This document shows positions 59,162-64,000 of a stretch of DNA of 64,000 bases, one piece after another. The stretch's first letter is position 1, and every line of letters starts with the position of its first letter. Origin of the DNA: Maridesulfovibrio hydrothermalis AM13 = DSM 14728 (GTDB lineage Bacteria > Desulfobacterota > Desulfovibrionia > Desulfovibrionales > Desulfovibrionaceae); NCBI RefSeq assembly GCF_000331025.1, contig NC_020055.1:1768370-1832369 (forward strand), in the 5' to 3' direction. A model generated the notes under the pieces. That model saw only the letters and a list, made by a program, of their open reading frames with translations, made no database searches and was not told where the DNA came from. Position numbers and translations under genes: made by a program.

Positions 59162-61102
59162 ATGTACAAGACAGTTATCTTCACCTTTGGAGTTATGATA
59201 TTGCTCCTTGGCTTTACTGCATCTGCTTTTGCCAAACAAAATAGTGGCGGTTGCAGCAAAGCGGTTATTGTTTACCTTGATGTCTCCGGTTCTATGCTGG
59301 AGAAACGTAATATGACTCCTTCCGTTAAAACCGGGGAGCGGATTTCTCTTATGCAGGCCATGGGAGAATTATTTGAGGCTCTTCTTAGTAAGGAATCTGA
59401 GATTGTCAGTCCTAATGACTATTTCGAACTGAAAGGATTTTACAGCAAAGTTGCCCCTCTTGCTTCTCAGGCCACTCGGTTTAAATACGCCCAGAAAGAT
59501 ATCCTTAAAACGGCTGCTGTTTTACAAAAGAACGGCTTACAGCCAAAAGACACGCAAAAGTTCCTCGGCCCCTTAGGAGAGAAAACGTCCTTTGTTGAGG
59601 TTCTAAGTGATATGGATAAGACGAGCAGGCGTCTTATGGAATCTGGGCGTTCCTACAGGCAGGTCGTATATATTATTCTGACTGATGGTCTTGATGATTC
59701 CGGAAATTCTGAGCGTCTGGAAAAAGCATTTGAAGAAAACATAATAGCTGCAGACAGTCGATTAAGAAGTAAAATAAAGGTTTTGATGTTTGGCCTGCCT
59801 AACAATCAAAGGCAAACTCAAAATGAGATCAGTGTACAGGGAAATTTTGAAAAATATCTGGAAGGGATATTTTTCCCCAGCGGAAAAGAGCTGGATACAA
59901 ACATGATTGTTCAAACCATCAAGGAACAGACCATTCCGGCCGTTGAAGTCCTTCAAATCGGCGATCCTGTACCTTCCAGCAATTCAGAAGAAATTAATAT
60001 TCCTATCAGTTTTACAAATGATTCATGCATGGATTTGGCACTAAAGACCTTCTCCTGGTCTATCACCTGTTCTAAAAAACAGGATGAAGATCCTTTGGTC
60101 TTGAAGAATGTTGAAATACCGAGACAAAATTTCATACTCACCAGCCAGAATGATAAGGGAGGCATTAAAGAGTATATCTTGAAAATTCGGGATTTTCTTC
60201 CAGATGGAAAAACAATTATTTCCATCCGCCCTGAAACTAAGGGTGGCGGTCATGGACGGGAAAAGGAAGTTTCCGTTCTTATCAAGCCTTATATTTTATT
60301 GCGGAATACATCAGTCAGATTTTCCAAAGAGCGAGACCGGATGATCCTGAATACAATGCTTGTAAACAAGTTCAACAGAGAGCTTAAGCTGGACTCCCTG
60401 CATGTCAATGTCACACGAATCTCTCCTGACGGGCTGCGTAGAAATAAAATCATCCAAAATCAAGTCATTGCCTTTGACGAACAGCAGGTTATTCCAGCGT
60501 CAAGCTCGACCGATACCAAATACAAGCGGATTTCTTTTAATCTGGACCTGCCGGATGCTTTGCCCGGAGAGTACATTGTAGAAGTGTATGCCCATGAAAG
60601 TTATTTAAATGGTGATGGAAATACTGCTCAAGTGAGTACATCAATTCCTTTATCCGCTTATATTGAAAATCTCTCAGAAGCTGAAAGCAAGTCGAAAGAT
60701 ATGGTTGAAATGCAAATGACTTTAGGAAACCGCTGTAATCAGCCTGTTTTTGTGGATGCAATTCGAATTATAGAAGCAAGTAATGTTTCTTCGCAAGAAA
60801 TACGGCAGGGAGGAGACTGGGAAGAGTTAAGCTCAGATGTAATCCAGCTGCCTGACCCGATAAAGCTGGCAGCAGGAGAATATGGGCGCACCTCTTTTGC
60901 ATTCAGCAAAAAGTATTTTCCCGCAAATTCGAACTCTTCCTTACTTTTTCAAGTCATGAATATGCGCAATGGAACTGACTCATCAGCATATGTATTTAGA
61001 TTTATTAATGAAGAAGGTTCATCAGTAGGCTTTATCATTTTGCTATTAGGGTTGGGGATACTTTTTTATATTGGTAAATCTATAACAAAAAAGAGGGGTT
61101 AA
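59162..61102 (+). CDS. Secreted or membrane-anchored von Willebrand factor A protein
   Basis: The 646-residue protein has a signal peptide (MYKTVIFTFGVMILLLGFTASAFA) and a vWA domain at about 30-240. The MIDAS motif DVSGSM lies at residues 40-45, with the later acidic motif ILTDGLDDSG. The rest is beta-rich with no recognised domain, and a C-terminal membrane helix (GFIILLLGLGILFYIG) anchors it with the bulk outside the cytoplasm. AAGGAGG precedes the ATG. The next gene begins immediately after its stop, so it forms an operon with a small membrane protein and a tubulin-like protein. Confidence 0.85.
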   Translation: MYKTVIFTFGVMILLLGFTASAFAKQNSGGCSKAVIVYLDVSGSMLEKRNMTPSVKTGERISLMQAMGELFEALLSKESEIVSPNDYFELKGFYSKVAPLASQATRFKYAQKDILKTAAVLQKNGLQPKDTQKFLGPLGEKTSFVEVLSDMDKTSRRLMESGRSYRQVVYIILTDGLDDSGNSERLEKAFEENIIAADSRLRSKIKVLMFGLPNNQRQTQNEISVQGNFEKYLEGIFFPSGKELDTNMIVQTIKEQTIPAVEVLQIGDPVPSSNSEEINIPISFTNDSCMDLALKTFSWSITCSKKQDEDPLVLKNVEIPRQNFILTSQNDKGGIKEYILKIRDFLPDGKTIISIRPETKGGGHGREKEVSVLIKPYILLRNTSVRFSKERDRMILNTMLVNKFNRELKLDSLHVNVTRISPDGLRRNKIIQNQVIAFDEQQVIPASSSTDTKYKRISFNLDLPDALPGEYIVEVYAHESYLNGDGNTAQVSTSIPLSAYIENLSEAESKSKDMVEMQMTLGNRCNQPVFVDAIRIIEASNVSSQEIRQGGDWEELSSDVIQLPDPIKLAAGEYGRTSFAFSKKYFPANSNSSLLFQVMNMRNGTDSSAYVFRFINEEGSSVGFIILLLGLGILFYIGKSITKKRG

Positions 61103-61369
61103 ATGGGAGCTTTAAAAGGAATATTCAATGCGTTCGATTTCTCTACTTTCCATGCGGCTCCATTTCTAATGGCACTTCTGAGCGCACCTGTTGTGTTTGT
61201 AATTATATATTTTGCGCTCAAAAAGAAATGCTCTGAACGTCTGTACACCGAGTTTGAACAAAAAACGAGCATTATACTGGGCCAATGCAAAAAAGAAATA
61301 AGAATATATCCTGTTCTTTTTGCTTTGGGTGCATTTGCCATCGTCTGGGCCGTAGCCAAATATTCTTAA
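61103..61369 (+). CDS. Small membrane protein between vWA and tubulin-like genes
   Basis: The 88-residue protein starts right after the vWA stop (TAA ATG). It has two membrane helices (HAAPFLMALLSAPVVFVIIYFAL near 19-41 and YPVLFALGAFAIVWAVAKYS at the end) around a charged loop that contains a C and an EQKTS segment. It is not recognised. Its position suggests it links the extracytoplasmic vWA protein to the cytoplasmic tubulin-like protein. Confidence 0.7.
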   Translation: MGALKGIFNAFDFSTFHAAPFLMALLSAPVVFVIIYFALKKKCSERLYTEFEQKTSIILGQCKKEIRIYPVLFALGAFAIVWAVAKYS

Positions 61370-61383
61370 GGAGAAGATCCGTA

Positions 61384-64000
61384 ATGAAAAAGAACAAGAT
61401 GCTCAATCCGATTCATAAAACAATGGTTATTGGTTTGGGGGGAACCGGCAAGGAAACGCTGGTTCAGGTCAAGCGTCGTTTGTACGAAGAAGGCTATGAC
61501 GAAACAATGCTCCAGCCTTATATAAAGCTGCTTAGTCTGGACTTTGACCCCGCACTGATCAGGACAAGAACTCTTGATTCCGAATCAGTCGATATCACTC
61601 TGGATACCAGCGAAGAAACAGCTATAAGTTCTGCTCAAATCTTCGAGCGAATTAAGAATCTTCAGGAGCCAAGTAATAAAAAATACTTTGAAAGCTGGTA
61701 TCCTGACATGGAGAACTCATTTATCCGTATGGGGGCACATCGCGCCGGCGCAGCACAATGGCGTCCACTGGGGCGGATTGGATATTTTGAGCATGTGAAG
61801 AAAATTCAACAGACTCTGGATGGCACTCTCAAGGCTCTGCAGGAAGATTCCAAAGATGACACCAGACAGGTAAATTCAGAGGTTGTTGTTTACATAGTCA
61901 GCTCTCTTTCAGGCGGTACAGGGGCTGGTTTGCTTCTGGATGTTGCTTATTTCATGCGTTCTCTTAACCCTAATATGCGCATTGTCGGCATGCTTCTGTT
62001 GCCCGGTGTTTACAGTGAACATGATATTCAGGGACGTCTGTATTCTAATACTTATGCAATGCTTAAAGAATTGACTGCGTTTATGGGACAGTCTCATGAA
62101 TTCAGAGCCAGTTATCCTACTGGGCGGCCTATTAAAGGACAGGTTCTTAAAAACTCACCCTTTGACCTTGTTTTTCTTCATGACGCGACTCTAGGCCCTG
62201 ACCGGGTTGCATCGAATCCGCAAACTATGGCCGAACTCATTGGTGAATCCATTTACCTTGAAATCGGTAATTCCTACCTTAATCAGTCTCAGTCTTCGGC
62301 TTTGACTAATATGGTTCAGTATTCGGGCGGTCAGGCTATGGATGAGATAGCGGGGAAAACCTTTTTCAACACAATGGGCAATGTAACCTTTCAATTGCCT
62401 TCATTTAATGAGCTGTATGCATACTGGGCCAACAGGGCCGTTCTTGAAATTTTTTCGCCCGACCAGTTGCAGGAAATTCAAAAAGATAAAACAAATCAGC
62501 TGGAAAGTGATTCTGGGCATATTAATGATTTTCGGCCAGCTTCCTCGTCGAAGCTGGAGGTTGAAAAAGATATACTGAAAATTGTGGATATGGCCGTAAA
62601 GAAGTCAATCGCTTTTACAGAGTCTTTTATAATTCATGCGGGAAAAGAAATGGGCGCATCCATGTATGAGCATTCGCCGGACGTGGTGAGTCAGGATGTC
62701 GAAAAGTACGTGACAGCTTTTTTAAATCCTCAATGGCACAGCAAAGGGGAAATGCCTTTTGCTCCATACCGTCTGCCCGACAACATGAATAAGGGGGAAA
62801 ATGATAATACAAACCCCTCTCGTGCTCTTTCCGCAGTCTTGGATGAGGTTGATGAAGTTGTTTCTGCGTTGCTGGATGAGGTTCAGAATCCATTTCAACT
62901 TGATCAGGCGAAAAGACTTATCACTTGCCTTGAAAACTGCACCGCTGTTTTTGATAAAAAAGCGGAAAAGTTCGACGAAAATGCTAAAGAGCGCACTCTC
63001 GGAGTAGGGGGAGTGCTGGAAAAATCCAAGGCGGAGCTTGAGGAGTTTATTCATGAAGTTTCAGCAGGAGTCCGGAAAGATGCATTGTGCCATTGGGCAG
63101 TAAGGTTTTTTCAAAAACTATCCTATATTTATGATGATGAGATCGGTCCGCTTCGTATTTACAGACTAGTTGCGGGAAGCCTCCGTGAGCAACGTGATAA
63201 ATTGCAACAGATCATCAACAATAAGGAAACAAAGCTGCAGGAGGCAGACGGCCTTCAGGAGCAAGTCCGGGTTGAACTTAAAGAACAGGCTCGGAGTGAA
63301 CTTGAGTCATTCAAGCGTAATTGCTCTAACCGGAGTACTCTGGTTTTGCGCACTATGGTGAATGAAGCTTTTCTCGAAAGGACGTGGAAAAAGATTGCTC
63401 CGGAACTGCAAAAGAAAACAGGAACGTATACAGCAAGACTCAGGCAAGTTGTATCCGGTCAGGATTTTGGCGGGCGGGAGATTTACTTAGCTGCCAAAAC
63501 AGTCATTTTCGGTATTCTCAAAGAACTCAAAAAAGAGTTTAGAAATTCACCTAAAGCCCGTCTTGGGTCAGATATTTTCGACCTTTGCGGATACATAGAT
63601 TACGGTGAACTCAAAGCTGAATTAGGCCGGGCGCGACATGACCATTTCATTGTCAATACTGTGGAGAATGAAAGTTCTCACAATATTGTATATGCATTGC
63701 TGCCGACATATGGTCCTGCCTCCTCAAAGCAGGAAAGCGGAATTTTCTACAAACGGTTCAGGGATTGTATAAATAATAACATGGAGTCCGTGGGCGGCAG
63801 TTCAGATACCTATTCCATGGAGGAAATGGGGCCTGATGAGCCGGGACGCATTGTTGTACGACACATTTCCATGAACCATCCTTCATATAATCTCAGGGAT
63901 ATCGGCTATTACTATTCTGCCTATTGCAAACACGGCAAAAATAAGGCTCTGGCTCATATCCACAAAGAATATGCCAGACTGCCGGAAATCGTTCTGGATT
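61384..64000 (+). CDS. Tubulin/FtsZ-like protein, 3' end beyond the window
   Basis: An open frame of at least 872 codons starts at ATG 61384 with AAGGAG upstream and runs to the window end. The N-terminus has a nucleotide-type VIGLGGTGKETLVQVKRRL segment. Near residue 176 there is SSLSGGTGAGLLLDVAY, the GGTGxG signature of the tubulin/FtsZ GTPase superfamily. A coiled coil (EQRDKLQQIINNKETKLQEADGLQ) follows around residue 600. The protein is much larger than FtsZ and belongs to the divergent tubulin-like group often encoded with vWA proteins and proposed to act in membrane remodelling. Here it directly follows a vWA gene and a small membrane gene. Confidence 0.85.
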   Translation, partial: MKKNKMLNPIHKTMVIGLGGTGKETLVQVKRRLYEEGYDETMLQPYIKLLSLDFDPALIRTRTLDSESVDITLDTSEETAISSAQIFERIKNLQEPSNKKYFESWYPDMENSFIRMGAHRAGAAQWRPLGRIGYFEHVKKIQQTLDGTLKALQEDSKDDTRQVNSEVVVYIVSSLSGGTGAGLLLDVAYFMRSLNPNMRIVGMLLLPGVYSEHDIQGRLYSNTYAMLKELTAFMGQSHEFRASYPTGRPIKGQVLKNSPFDLVFLHDATLGPDRVASNPQTMAELIGESIYLEIGNSYLNQSQSSALTNMVQYSGGQAMDEIAGKTFFNTMGNVTFQLPSFNELYAYWANRAVLEIFSPDQLQEIQKDKTNQLESDSGHINDFRPASSSKLEVEKDILKIVDMAVKKSIAFTESFIIHAGKEMGASMYEHSPDVVSQDVEKYVTAFLNPQWHSKGEMPFAPYRLPDNMNKGENDNTNPSRALSAVLDEVDEVVSALLDEVQNPFQLDQAKRLITCLENCTAVFDKKAEKFDENAKERTLGVGGVLEKSKAELEEFIHEVSAGVRKDALCHWAVRFFQKLSYIYDDEIGPLRIYRLVAGSLREQRDKLQQIINNKETKLQEADGLQEQVRVELKEQARSELESFKRNCSNRSTLVLRTMVNEAFLERTWKKIAPELQKKTGTYTARLRQVVSGQDFGGREIYLAAKTVIFGILKELKKEFRNSPKARLGSDIFDLCGYIDYGELKAELGRARHDHFIVNTVENESSHNIVYALLPTYGPASSKQESGIFYKRFRDCINNNMESVGGSSDTYSMEEMGPDEPGRIVVRHISMNHPSYNLRDIGYYYSAYCKHGKNKALAHIHKEYARLPEIVLD

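Overview
The window looks like a chromosomal segment of a sulfate-reducing bacterium of the Desulfovibrionaceae, with moderate GC. The strongest evidence is a complete hmcABCDEF operon on the minus strand at 22750-28968. It encodes a sixteen-heme HmcA and is followed by Rrf2-type and receiver regulators, as in Desulfovibrio. The dense two-component signalling, c-type heme sensing, a TSUP anion carrier and DUF1538 membrane proteins fit the same lineage.

Region 1-9600 holds metabolic and signalling genes: the end of a BASS-family transporter, a YkgJ-type cysteine-cluster protein, trpB with its own tryptophan attenuator and leader peptide, an FSA-type transaldolase, a flavodoxin/ferredoxin protein, and a binding lipoprotein overlapping a large histidine kinase. 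Region 9600-15500 is a peptide/nickel-type ABC importer on the minus strand. Region 15800-29200 is the hmc operon with two kinases, two receivers, an Rrf2 regulator and a universal stress protein; one kinase carries a periplasmic c-heme motif. Region 29400-31600 holds an IS3 remnant, a small orphan gene, a cytosine deaminase and two tRNAs.

Region 31600-37400 is AT-rich and looks acquired. It contains a radical SAM enzyme (B12-binding-like N-terminus, PqqD-like C-terminus), a 63-residue peptide ending in 23 glycines, a convergent pentapeptide-repeat protein and a tyrosine recombinase. A perfect 22-bp inverted repeat flanks the first three genes. It lies exactly 15 nt before the start codon of both the radical SAM gene and the pentapeptide gene, with the recombinase just outside. 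I read this as a candidate new RiPP system carried on a possibly invertible cassette, or alternatively two genes sharing one operator. This is the most interesting find.

Region 37400-53600 holds a PEP-synthase-like protein, a glycosyltransferase, and a signalling/transport cluster. That cluster is a receiver, two DUF1538 proteins, a PII-like protein and a CBS protein on one strand, divergent from a kinase, three receivers, a TSUP carrier, a membrane protein, a second kinase and an NtrC-type regulator. Region 53700-64000 holds a BON protein, a TSCPD protein, a radical SAM/SPASM protein, an S41 protease, and an AraC regulator. After these come a vWA protein, a small membrane protein and a tubulin/FtsZ-like protein that runs off the window; these three form a compact operon.
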